A stretch of DNA of 64,000 bases from Siphonodentalium dalli (lineage: Eukaryota > Mollusca > Scaphopoda > Gadilida > Siphonodentaliidae): positions 136,921,587 to 136,985,586 of the forward strand of contig CP136061.1 in assembly GCA_032622095.1 (NCBI GenBank), given 5' to 3'. The notes beneath the pieces were generated by a model. That model saw only the letters and a program-made list of their open reading frames with translations. It ran no database searches and was not told the DNA's origin. The position numbers and the translations under genes are program-made. Position 1 is the first letter of the stretch; each line of letters opens with the position of its first letter. Positions 49,401 to 59,388 of the stretch are shown in pieces.

Positions 49401-49918
49401 CATATGGACTATATGAGTGATTTTAATGGCAATATAAGTGCAGGGGTGTCATGGAAACCCACTCAGGGTTGCTATTAACCCTCAAAATGCCGGCATGGGC
49501 GAAAATGTTCGCCGTGAAATGAAGCTAACAGCCCGGACCGCCCCTGCTGCGTCCAGGTGGGATTTTAGTATCGATTCATGTACGAGGGTGTTAATGAAAC
49601 CCAAATACGCACGGAGAGTGATCAAGGTCAAACGGAAGTGCCGCTTATTAACCCCTAAACTTCCCAGATTCAGCCAGAATTAAAAAATTGCGCCCCCAAT
49701 AAACAAATTCACAGCCCGGACCCCCTTAATGTCCTCGTACTTCTAATAACTCCTTACATATGTGTTGTGGAACTACCCTCGACTAGACTCAAGAAGATTC
49801 AAGGGCGAGTCGCCCACGAATGCCTGGCAATTAACCCCCAAAATGCCGCCATCGCCGATTATGTTTACCGATAACGACGCTGACAGCCCGGACCAGCCCG
49901 GACCATCCAAGTCCAGCC
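46500..49918 (+). repeat. 1561-bp higher-order repeat within the satellite
   Basis: Unit spacings run 526, 518, 517, 526, 518, 517, 527, 516. Sequence from about 46500 to 48357 reappears 1561 bp further on with no difference I could see, including shared private variants (for example a six-C run at 47239 and 48800). Three 518-type units therefore duplicated together recently. Confidence 0.8.
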
Positions 49919-50679
49919 CGGACCCCCCATATGGACTATATGAGTGATTTTAATGGCAATATAAGTGCAGGGGTGTCATGGAAACCCACTCAGGGTTGCT
50001 ATTAACCCTCAAAATGCCGGCATCGGCGAAAATGTTCGCCGCGAAATGAAGCTAACAGCCCGGACCGCCCCTGCTGCGTCCAGGTGGGATTTTAGTATCG
50101 ATTCATGTACGAGGGTGTTAATGAAACCCAAATACGCACGGAGAGTGATCAAGGTCAAACGGAAGTGCCGCTTATTAACCCCTAAACTTCCCAGATTCAG
50201 CCAGAATTAAAAAATTGCGCCCCAAATAAACAAATTCACAGCCCGGACCCCCTTAATGTCCTCGTACTTCTAATAACTCCTTACATATGTGTTGTGGAAC
50301 TACCCTCGACTAGACTCAAGAAGATTCAAGGGCGAGTCGCCCACGAATGCCTGGCAATTAACCCCCAAAATGCCGCCATCGCCGATTATGTTTACCGATA
50401 ACGACGCTGACAGCCCGGCCCATCCCAGTCCAGCCCGGACCCCCATATGGACTATATGAGTGATTGTAAGGCCAATATAAGTGCAGGGGTGTCATGGAAA
50501 CCCACCCAGGGTCGCTATTAACCCTCAAAATGCCGGCATCGGCGAAAATGTTCGCCGTGAAATGAAGCTAACAGCCCGGACCGCCCCTGCTGCGTCCAGT
50601 TATTATTTTAGTATCCATACATGTGCGAGGGTGTTAATGAAACCCAAATACGCACGTAGAGTGGTCAAGGTCAAACGGG

Positions 50680-50709
50680 AAGTTTAGGGGTTAATAAGCG
50701 GCACTTCCG
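50680..50709. other. Turn-around point of the palindrome
   Basis: GTCAAGGTCAAACGG on the left is mirrored by CCGTTTGACCTTGAC on the right, separated by about 28 bases that belong to the minus arm. The arms pair through at least one unit before a deletion in the minus arm near 51075. Confidence 0.8.
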
Positions 50710-51249
50710 TTTGACCTTGACCACTCTCCGTGCGTATTTGGGTTTCATTAACACCCTCGTACATGAATCGATACTAAAATCCCACCTGGACGCAGCAGGG
50801 GCGGTCCGGGCTGTTAGCTTCATTTCGCGGCGAACATTTTCGCCGATGCCGGCATTTTGAGGGTTAATAGCAACCCTGAGTGGGTTTCCATGACACCCCT
50901 GCACTTATATTGCCATTAAAATCACTCATATAGTCCATATGGGGGGTCCGGGCTGGACTTGGATGGTCCGGGCTGGTCCGGGCTGTCAGCGTCGTTATCG
51001 GTAAACATAATCGGCGATGGCGGCATTTTGGGGGTTAATTGCCAGGCATTCGTGGGCGACTCGCCCTTGAATCTTTTTTGAGGGTTAATAGAGACCCTGA
51101 GTGGGTTTCCATGACACCCCTGCACTTATATTGCCCTTACAATCACTCATATAGTCCATATGGGGGGTCCGGGCTGGTCCGGGCTGGTCCGGGCTTGTCC
51201 GGGCTGGTCCGGGCGGTGTTTAGTCACACCGATGTAATTTTCATTTGAC

Positions 51250-51588
51250 CGATAGAATGACAATATACTTTTTTGGGGTCTAAATCAACAAATTGTACAG
51301 TATATATTAATTGGAATATCAAACTACCATTTCCAAGTGTTGAAACTTTTGGCCATAGCTGGTATAAAATGTGTTGATGAAGACCAAAAGTGCTATATTT
51401 GCGTACTGTCGGTGATATGTTATAAATTTCCAGCAATAGGTTACACATTTCCAACAGTTGAAAGGCTTCATGTACCAGTTGGAAAATTCCAATCCAAAAG
51501 GTTTGCGAATTTGGGTCTGCTTTAAGGGGTGCAGTTTGAAATTATGGGTTTGGCCACCCCATACGGAGAGCATCTAGCCACGTCCCCG
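51250..51588 (-). mobile_element. Inverted arm of a CAGGGACGTGG-ended element, right
   Basis: Ends TCTAGCCACGTCCCCG, the inverse of the left terminus with one change. It carries the complement of the TTGGATTGGAAT and GTTGGAAAT blocks. With 45865-46170 it forms the older element into which the satellite inserted. Confidence 0.6.
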
Positions 51589-51597
51589 AACATAAAC

Positions 51598-51814
51598 TAC
51601 AGTAATGCCCTAAATAATCGACTTCTTAACCACAGCATAATTATGGGTAACTTTTCAGGATTTAGTTGGAAATATGGTTTGTTGCCATTCATCGGAAAGC
51701 TCTCACTGAGAGCTTTCCGATGAATGGCAACAAGCCATATTTCCGACTAAATCCTGAAAAGTTACCTATAATTATACTGTGATTAAGGAGTCGATTATTT
51801 AGGGCATTACTGTA
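51598..51814. mobile_element. Foldback MITE, family P, copy D
   Basis: TACAGTAATGCCCTAAATAATC on the left and GATTATTTAGGGCATTACTGTA on the right, with a centre GAAAGCTCTCACTGAGAGCTTTC. It lies between the right arm and the outer direct repeat. Confidence 0.88.
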
Positions 51815-51938
51815 TGTTATTTTTATACTGGTCTGATAATTTGAATCCCCTTATTGATCTATGATTGCATGGAATGCCATGGATATATGAATTACGTGGG
51901 ATAGCTGAATGTCGGAGCGGTCGTTTGATATTGATACC
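51815..51938 (+). repeat. Outer direct repeat, right copy
   Basis: Matches 45757-45864 with roughly 75-80% identity by eye, ending ATTGATACC. It contains an extra ~15 bp near 51850. Confidence 0.75.
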
Positions 51939-53315
51939 TTGTTCTCTTGCGACAAGCAGACGAACCTATTAGTTTTCCAGTCGACGTATCATTCAAATCA
52001 TTAGTACGCGAGAGGAACACCGAAAATTGGCAACTAGCGTGGTGTTTTATGGATGGAGTTTAGAGGTGGCTCGACGCGTCTGGATACATATCGAAACCAC
52101 GACTCAGTCTTAATACTCCAGCGCCCGCAGCTGTCTCGCTTTATTTGGAGTCTTGGAAATAGATTAAACATTTCTAACGGTATTGATTCCACATAAGATA
52201 ACTGTGGCCAGACAAGGGCAGCTCAGAACTCCAAATACACATGTACTATGAGGAATCGTGAATTTGGCTATGCTATAACTTGCAGGGAGAGGATGATATA
52301 TTCCTGACGAATAGCTCTTATCCTCCAATCCTCTTCGTCATAAATTATCTTTGTGAACAAATATAATAAATTTTACAAAATTGACATGTAGAACTACCAG
52401 CTGCAATAGTATACCCGCATACGTGGCGTAAAATTGTGTTATATGTGCATTATTGTTTCAGTAACAGTGTGCAATGTGCGACAACAAACAAGACATATAT
52501 ATGAATAGAGGAGAGAAAACCTTGTTAACCAATGCACTTCACATGGCAACACGTACATCTACATACAATTCATTGCATTATAAAACAATTTAAAAAACAT
52601 ACATCGAAGAGTCCATATACAATGGTGTGGGTGGATATTCACCACAATGTATGGAACAAGACCGCGAAATTCCACCCAATTCATATAATTCACATGATCC
52701 GTCAAATACACCCCCAACAAAGAATTATAACACAAACATCATAGACTTGGGCTCATATTCATCAACTGGGTTTATTTTATAACCTCTATAGTTTATTTGG
52801 TAGCGACAGAAAGCACAATGTACTTTCGCTGGCGTTTGCGGCATACATGATTATGATTGACCCAATCTATCAGATTTGCCATTTGTAAATAGACATCACT
52901 TTCTGTGGAATGATTTTTGAAGATATAATCATGATCTTATAATTATCTTCAAGGATGTGGACGTTTTTGTGTAATATACTAAAAAAAAACGCGTTCCTTT
53001 CATCTGTGGTGCATTTTGCGCCACATCCTTCCCCGCGGTTGCTCATGATTGATACGAACCAAACACGTAGGCCTACTGCTATTCGCATTTTTTTTTATAA
53101 CCGATTATCACCAATGGTGGTCAATATATGATCGACGTCGTCAAATCCCCTTGGTTGGATAATAATGTCTATCAGATCGACGACCATATATTGCTTCGAA
53201 TTAAGCCTCGCCCAGTATAAACACTCTGGACTATATATAAACTCAGTTGGTGAATACAGGCCCTGGAGTCTGTGGTTGCAGGGGTGCTAATATACCTGCC
53301 GCAGATTGTGTTATT
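51939..53315. other. No gene seen
   Basis: Domain-less DNA with short reading frames. Confidence 0.4.
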
Positions 53316-53421
53316 CCGAGAGTTCGATGGTCCGATGGTTCGATTGTCAGAGTGTTCATTAGTCCAATGGTCCAAAGTCAAATTTCCAAATTCCAAACGC
53401 CCGACGGTTCGATAGTACAAA
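53316..53421 (-). repeat. Minisatellite, ~17 bp unit, inverted arm
   Basis: Degenerate GGTTCGAT.GTCCGAGGG-type units (AGTTCGATGGTCCGATGG, ATTAGTCCAATGGTCC). They are the reverse complement of the array at 55659-55840. Confidence 0.55.
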
Positions 53422-53477
53422 GATTCTAAAATATACATATTGCAAATGACGACAAATATCGTTTATATCATTTTTTG

Positions 53478-53699
53478 TGTGATTAACCAATAGAATTGCG
53501 CTGTGTTATGTAAACATAAGCACAACTTATGTGACACGAGCAGGCTCTTGTTTACGTACACCATCGTACGTCTTGACCACAATATACTATTTACGCGCTG
53601 ATTATGTTTGGCATATGAACAAAACTATATATATTTTAATATTCCTTCGGTTGCATGATGGCGATTTGAACAAAAATGCAACGAACGCCACCCGTGCCT
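53478..53699 (-). mobile_element. Family M MITE, subfamily B, partial copy
   Basis: Ends at CACCCGTGCCT followed by TTAA (53700-53703). The segment GTTTACGTACACCATCGTACG matches 41941-41961 on the other strand. The left half of the element is missing. Confidence 0.75.
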
Positions 53700-53703
53700 T
53701 TAA

Positions 53704-54675
53704 GTCGACAGCATCCGATGGAATGATGGTGAGCCAGTCTAGTTTCTGTTGATATCACGACCTATAACCAGAATGTTATTCTTCAAACCGCATCACAATC
53801 ATCAAGATAACAAACTTTTCAATTTCGCACAATACGAAACATGTGAGAGTATAAAGAGCCGTAATTATACTTTCACATATAGTGTAAAGCTGGGTAATAT
53901 GGACCCGTTAGCAAAATTGCGCCAATCGCACACGACAATCAATACATTTTAAAATATTGAGAACCACGCATGCCATTAACGTTTAACGTATTTCCAAATC
54001 TATAGATTGACAATTTTCATGAAACAACCATTGGCAATTTTTTGGGTCAGTTGTTCACATTACCCCGGCCATTGGGTAATATGGACACTTTTATGGTAAA
54101 ATTGTTTACCTGTTGCGAAAAAGAGCTCATGTTATGTCATATACGTGAATAAAATAATGAAGTTTTTCTTCATTTTGGTCTTGTTTTAATACTCAAACAT
54201 CCCGATGACAAACCGTGTAGCCAACAGTATTCTGATATCCAATTTAAGACATACAAAATAATATAAATATTTCAAATACCAACACGAGACCTATATAGCC
54301 AGTGATTGTGAACAACGAAATTATGTGTGGCTAGTACTCCCCATATATATGGTGGCTGCGAGTGGGGTGATACGATAGGGAGGTGGCGGCGTCAGGTTCG
54401 TTCACTCTGCAGATGGTGCTGAGTTGAATATATAATAGAATATGTCCTCTAATTTATGTTTCACTATTCTTTTTTATGTCAGTGGTCCAGAATTCGTAAA
54501 GAAAATATGAGTCAACAGCTACACGTGATGCAATATGAAAATCCATTGACACAGGGTGTTCATATTACCATAAGGGTACTCCATGTGCATTTATATAAAT
54601 AATCTTTCAGGTATGTTTGTTTTGAAATGATCATCACCATACATGGCCATTGTAACCAAAGAAACCTACTGACGA
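53704..54675. other. No gene seen; GGTAATATGGACAC motifs
   Basis: GGGTAATATGGAC occurs at 53894 and 54074. Its complement TATTACC occurs at 54563 and again at 55402, hinting at another inverted pair around the MITE at 54680. Confidence 0.35.
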
Positions 54676-54679
54676 TTAA

Positions 54680-55174
54680 AGGTACGGTTGGCCTTGGCGG
54701 TGGGTATCCTGTGAAAATATTTCCACCCGTCAAAAACCGCCACAAACAGAAAGAACATCAAAATGTAGACAGACTTTGTCCGTATATAAATAAGAAATAT
54801 CGCATAAACAGTATGTTATTCTCATATGTTTAACCATTGTTATGTAAACAAACGCATAAAAAGTTACTTTTCTGGTGTTTGTTTATATTATGATGGTAAA
54901 CATAAATAGCGTTCTTTGTTGGCGAATTCCTGATATGGAACTAATAAAGAGCGTTTCTGCCATTTGTGTGTGATTAGCCAGTAGCATTGTGCTGTCCTCT
55001 GTAACCCAATCAGGCTCTTGCTTAGGTAAAATATAGTAGGTATTTATGATAACATGCTGTTTACGCGATGGTCATGGTATATATGAAGGAAACTGTATGC
55101 GTTTTAAAGTTTTTTCTGTTTACGGTGTTTGGAACAAATATGAATATTTTCGACAATTAAGGCACCGCGTGCCT
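54680..55174 (-). mobile_element. 495-bp family M MITE, copy 3
   Basis: TTAA on both sides (54676-54679 and 55175-55178). The ends are AGGTACGGTTGGCC and GGCACCGCGTGCCT. It is the reverse complement of copies 1 and 2 over the full length, and both CGCTCTTTA sites are altered or retained at the expected places. Confidence 0.88.
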
Positions 55175-55178
55175 TTAA

Positions 55179-55658
55179 TATCCTGTTGCCCGATTTAGAT
55201 TGTGACTTCAGATGTTTTTACGAACAAATAATATTTTTTCTAGCATATTAGTATATTAAATTTGAGGTCAAATTTACAAAATAATTTAACTGGTTATATG
55301 TGTATTGTCATATTTTTAGTGGGAATGGCAATGTCTACATGAAAATTTAATAGCGAAATGTATAACTCAAACAAATCAGGCCGAATCATAGAGTGTCCAT
55401 ATTACCCGCTTTACCCTATTATAAATAAACGACATTTAAAGTTGTTTCTGCGACATACAACAGGAAAAAGACAAACGTTTTGTGTATTGATGGTGGTTAA
55501 GTTCCTAAATGGTAGGGGAATTTTGCGTATACTGATGCGTCGTAGTATATATATATTACTTGTTTTAATGCTCATCAATTGTGATACGTGTCCGTATTGC
55601 AATGAATAGACATGCAGCCTATACATACCCTGCCCCGGACTAATAGACACTGATACTG
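55179..55658. other. No gene seen
   Basis: AT-rich, unique-looking. Confidence 0.4.
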
Positions 55659-55840
55659 CCGAACCCTCAGACTATCGAGCCCTCGGACTAATGAACCATC
55701 GGACTGATGAACCCTCGGACTAACGAACACTCGGACTCGGACTGATGAATCATCGGACTATCGAATCCCCTGACTAACGAACCTCAGACTATCGAACCCC
55801 CTGACCAACGAACCCTCGGACTATCGAACCCTCGGACTAG
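55659..55840 (+). repeat. Minisatellite, ~17 bp unit
   Basis: About ten degenerate copies of GAACCCTCGGACTATC. The left inverted counterpart is at 53316-53421. Confidence 0.8.
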
Positions 55841-55989
55841 CTCACTTTATCCCATATGCCTGGGCGTTGTCGGGGAAATTATCCACATGTCCATGTCTTC
55901 GCCCGGACAATATAGACACCTTAGTGACCTATGTTCGCGCATGCATATTCGAACATTATACTGTATTTGTTCAATGTGTTGTTCTTTTA

Positions 55990-57265
55990 GGCCGCGTTCA
56001 CACGCTCTCAAATTTACCTGGCAATTTTGCAGGGATTTAGTCATGGAATATCATATGGTGCCGGAATATGAACGACAACAGGTATAAATTGCATATTTAC
56101 CGAGATAACGACACGTGAAAAAAAAAATCTTAGTAACGGTGCTACTAACATTTTTCTTCAAGTACAATACCTGTATGGTTACATGCTATTTACAGGCAAC
56201 TGTCGGTAGCATCGTTAAAGGTGAGACTACCGAGTTTTTATTTCTTAAGTAGTTAGCTGTGGTACAATTCACAGGCCCTGGGTATAATAGCAGATATACT
56301 ATGACAGTGACAGTGACAAGTTTCACAAGTTCGATTTTAGAAAAAGCACACCATCTGTCATATTCCTCATATATTGTCAAAATCTTTCTTCTATATTTCA
56401 TTGTGTCTCGTTGGCCATGCCAGTTTATTTCTTTTGATGTATAATTAGATAGTATCATAACGAAAGGAAGTCGAGATATCGTATCGAAAACTAACAATAT
56501 CTACCGACGAAAAGCGGCCGTCAGTTTCCCTGTCCGGTAAGTTGCCATTGTTGCCATTCATCGGAAAGCTCTCCATATTTCCGATTAAATCCTGAAAAGT
56601 TACCCATAATTCTGCTGTGGTTAAGGAGTCGATTAATTAGAGCATTCATGTATATTGATTATACACCGATACCAATTCAATTATTACGACCTCATTTGCC
56701 GAACTTGCGAATTACCGTATGATATGTCGACTTCGCTTAAATAGACTTCGTCAAGTTATATATCAAACGGAAGAACATTTTATGTCCTATAACATACACT
56801 GGGGCATATATTGGATGAGTTGACAATTTTTGAGAATTATTGAAGATATTAGGCGGACAGGGAGACTGACCACCCTGTTTTACTCCCAAATTTCCAGTGG
56901 ATATTGTAAGTTTTCGGTACGATGTCTCGACTTCCCTTCGTTTGATATCATGGCAATATAAATCAAAAGGAAATTTCATGGCCAATAAGTCATATACTGA
57001 AATATATTGTGACTGATTTGAACTGTTTCAAAGAAACTATTAGCAATATGATTGATGGTGTGTTTTCCCCCAAAATCTGACTTGTGAGCCTTGTCACTGT
57101 TATAGTATATGTTCTGGTATATCTGCTATTTCCCCCCAGGCGCCTGTGGTACAGATGCATTTCATAAGCATGTTTGCGTTCGTATTCTGGTACATTATTG
57201 CTATCTGTATCGAAATGCCTGCACAAAACGTCAGGCAAATTTGCGTGAGTGTGTTGGACGCAGTC
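55990..57265. mobile_element. Element with ~300-bp diverged inverted arms
   Basis: The left arm starts GGCCGCGTTCACACGCTCTC and contains GTGCCGGAATATGAACG, CACAGGCCCTGGG, AGCAGATATACTAT and ACACCATC. The complement of 56990-57265 has the same blocks in the same order. The left arm carries about 165 bp of extra sequence (56097-56262). Family P copy E lies in the middle. The GGCCGCGTTCACACG end is Harbinger-like in style, but the superfamily is not proven. Confidence 0.55.
56541..56652. mobile_element. Foldback MITE, family P, copy E, half
   Basis: Only the right arm and the central GAAAGCTCTC remain. It ends TTAATTAGAGCATTCATGTA. Confidence 0.8.
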
Positions 57266-57672
57266 TTATGCTGAACACTTTGTGTTGACTTATCTATATA
57301 TACTTTATAGCTCATCTGGTCATGGTGTGACATTGGGACATTTCATACCAATGAATAAAATGTGTATATAATGTATAATGTACAAACTATATTTGTTATT
57401 CAGGGCGTTTAATTTGATCGTATTCGGTCTTTTGTGATATTCACTTTGTAAACCGTTTTTAGAGCACTCATGTGGTTTTACGATTTTATAAAATAAATTG
57501 TTATTATTATTTTATGTTATAACTTAGTTCACTCACAATTAGGTATTTATATTGAACAACAGCGTCGCCATATTACATATTATATATGGCCCTCTCGAAA
57601 CCCCATATTTCGGATTCATCTTTACTTCAGGATCTGTGCATTATACTATATGCTTTATTCTCTGATCCAAGA
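57266..57672. other. No gene seen
   Basis: AT-rich, no structure noted. Confidence 0.4.
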
Positions 57673-58235
57673 TCTAATATATATTTTGGGACTTTTTGTC
57701 TGTCTGTCTGTTTGTCTGTCTGTTAGCTATGGCCGGGAAAACTGCCAGACGGATTTCAACGAAATTTGATACCTATCGATTCTTTTGTCCGGGGAGTGTT
57801 TTGGACGGGTCAAATCGTGACCTCGACCTGACCTTGACCTTCAAAATGGTCAATTCAAGGTCAAATCGGGTAAAACCAGACGGATTTCAACGAAATTGGG
57901 GTACTTTTGTCCGGGAGTGTTTTGGACGGGTCAAATCGTGACCCCGACCTTACCTTGACCTTCAAAATGGTCAATTCAAGGTCAAATCGGGTAAAACTAG
58001 CGGATTTCGACGAAATTTGATACCTAGTGATACTTTTGTCCGGCGGAGTGTTTTGGACGGGTCAAATCGTGACCCCGACCTGACCTTCAAAATGGTCAAT
58101 TCAAGGTCAAATCGGGTCCAATTTCGGATGCGACCGTGTCCTTGCTCATATATGCTCATATAGTCATGTTTCTGGCAAAGAAATCCCTAAATAGCTCGGA
58201 CGAATAGCCCGGACGAAGTCGGGCCCACCAGCTAG
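57673..58235 (+). mobile_element. Complete non-autonomous Helitron, 563 bp
   Basis: The 5' end is TCTAATATATATTTTGG and the 3' end is the hairpin CCCGGACGAAGTCGGG followed by CCCACCAGCTAG. It is inserted between A and T. Three internal ~120-132 bp repeats begin GGATTTCAACGAAATT or GGATTTCGACGAAATT (57749, 57881, 58000), each with GTTTTGGACGGGTCAAATCG. It is a sibling of 9712-10321. Confidence 0.88.
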
Positions 58236-58810
58236 TATTATATATATCCATGGACATAGAGAAAACAAAATGTAGTTTTTTGTTTTACAAAAGATGGACA
58301 GCAGAAAATCAAGAAAGACACCTAAAACGTTTGAACTTCTAGAACATATATCGTTACGTGTTCGAACCTTTGGTTTGTTGGCTTTAATGCCCTTTGCTAT
58401 ATACCGGTATATATTTACGCGAAATCCACATCCCCAAATATTACTGGGAGAACCCTAACAGAAATAAATTTCATTGTTTACTCTCAATTGAATATTTGAG
58501 CCTTCTTAAAAAAATAAGCATATTTATAAAACTATCTTTAAAAAGTATACCACGTTAACGTAAATTGCATCATGGATTACAATATAATTTTGTGTGTATG
58601 TATTGTTATTTTTATGACTTATATGTTATGGGTGCCTTGTGTATAGTATGTATATATGTTATTGCATGTTCCAACTTAACTGTTGGCTTTGCTAATAAAC
58701 AATCAACATAGGATATTTGTGTAAGTCGAAAGGAACAAAATCGTATGTCTGATATTCCGTACCAATTGAACTTATTTACACCATTGTAACTTAAATCGTA
58801 TAGAATAATA
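58236..58810. other. No gene seen
   Basis: AT-rich DNA upstream of a small open frame. Confidence 0.4.
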
Positions 58811-59005
58811 ATGAACTGTTATTCAGAGCACAGTGTTTTTCTCCTGTGGGTTGTGTTAACGGTGACTGTGGTAGTGCCATGGGACGAGTTATCTGCGAAT
58901 GCATATCACGGGGCCCTTTTAATGGGTTTAAATCACCGTTCGATGGAAGAAATGCCTGGGAAATTCAATCGGGAACGATCTGACCGGAATACACGTCAAC
59001 CATAA
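58811..59005 (+). CDS. Candidate small secreted peptide, 64 aa (unconfirmed)
   Basis: Starts at an ATG in good context (AATAATGA). Residues 1-9 are polar, 10-22 are strongly hydrophobic (FLLWVVLTVTVVV), and a small-residue stretch ending SANA at about 30 could be a signal-peptidase site. The remaining ~34 residues are polar and basic, with several Arg but no classical KR dibasic pair or cysteine framework. This layout fits a secreted peptide or neuropeptide precursor, but a frame this short with a hydrophobic run can occur by chance in AT-rich DNA. No homologue is recognised and no second exon was identified. Confidence 0.25.
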   Translation: MNCYSEHSVFLLWVVLTVTVVVPWDELSANAYHGALLMGLNHRSMEEMPGKFNRERSDRNTRQP

Positions 59006-59190
59006 ATGATGTCGTTTTGATGCGAAAAGAACTCGTTACAGAGCCAAACTCATTCCTGCGCCCAATCTATTACTTGACTTCGATGCGAGATTAAGCAGGC
59101 GCTCTGGTATACCAAGACCCATTCGTCTTCGCTCCCTCGTGCAAACTCTGACCTGCAATCACGATACTTCTGGGTTAGGAGATTAATATC

Positions 59191-59374
59191 ATGAGCATAA
59201 TTTTTGTACGTGTTTTTTTTGCAAAATTGTTCGCCATTTTGATGCACACATGTAGTAATCGGGTACCCTGTCACGATACGTCGCTGATCCCAGAAACCCG
59301 AGGAAGATATTTAGAGATCCTGTGTATCCCAATCAGCGTTTCAGAGATCCTGGCAACCGAAACAAAAATCAATG
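59191..59374 (+). CDS. Candidate first coding exon (unconfirmed)
   Basis: An ATG frame with a hydrophobic N terminus (MSIIFVRVFFAKLFAILMH) runs to a strong splice-donor match, G|GTAAGAG, at 59374/59375. Unspliced, it would stop at 59388. The encoded segment has three cysteines and no known domain. The support is only the donor-like site and the signal-like start, and no acceptor or next exon was found nearby. Confidence 0.18.
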
Positions 59375-59388
59375 GTAAGAGATCATGA

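Larger units (their letters stand above)
46191..51230. mobile_element. Palindromic satellite element, ~5.04 kb, three-tier repeat
   Basis: The outer ends are the self-complementary GGTGTGACTAAACACC and its inverse. Each is followed inward by 10-bp repeats AGCCCGGACC (seven at the left, five at the right). ATGTAATTTTCATTTGAC (18 bp) flanks it exactly at 46171-46188 and 51232-51249. Plus-orientation ~518-bp units start with GTGCAGGGGTGTCATGG at 46316, 46842, 47360, 47877, 48403, 48921, 49438, 49965 and 50481. After a turn-around near 50680-50709 about one unit runs in minus orientation. Frames of about 80 codons recur in every unit but open with GTG, so I treat them as non-coding. No transposase or recombinase is present. 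Confidence 0.85.

Noticed and set aside
46316-50687. Recurring ~80-codon frames in each satellite unit as protein genes
   Set aside because: They open with GTG rather than ATG, both frames come from the same short repeat, and their likeness is explained by recent duplication of the DNA. No domain is recognisable.
46171-51249. Satellite as a CRISPR-like or telomeric array
   Set aside because: Units of ~518 bp without spacers and a eukaryotic context exclude CRISPR. TTAACCC occurs singly in each subunit, not as telomeric tandem repeats.
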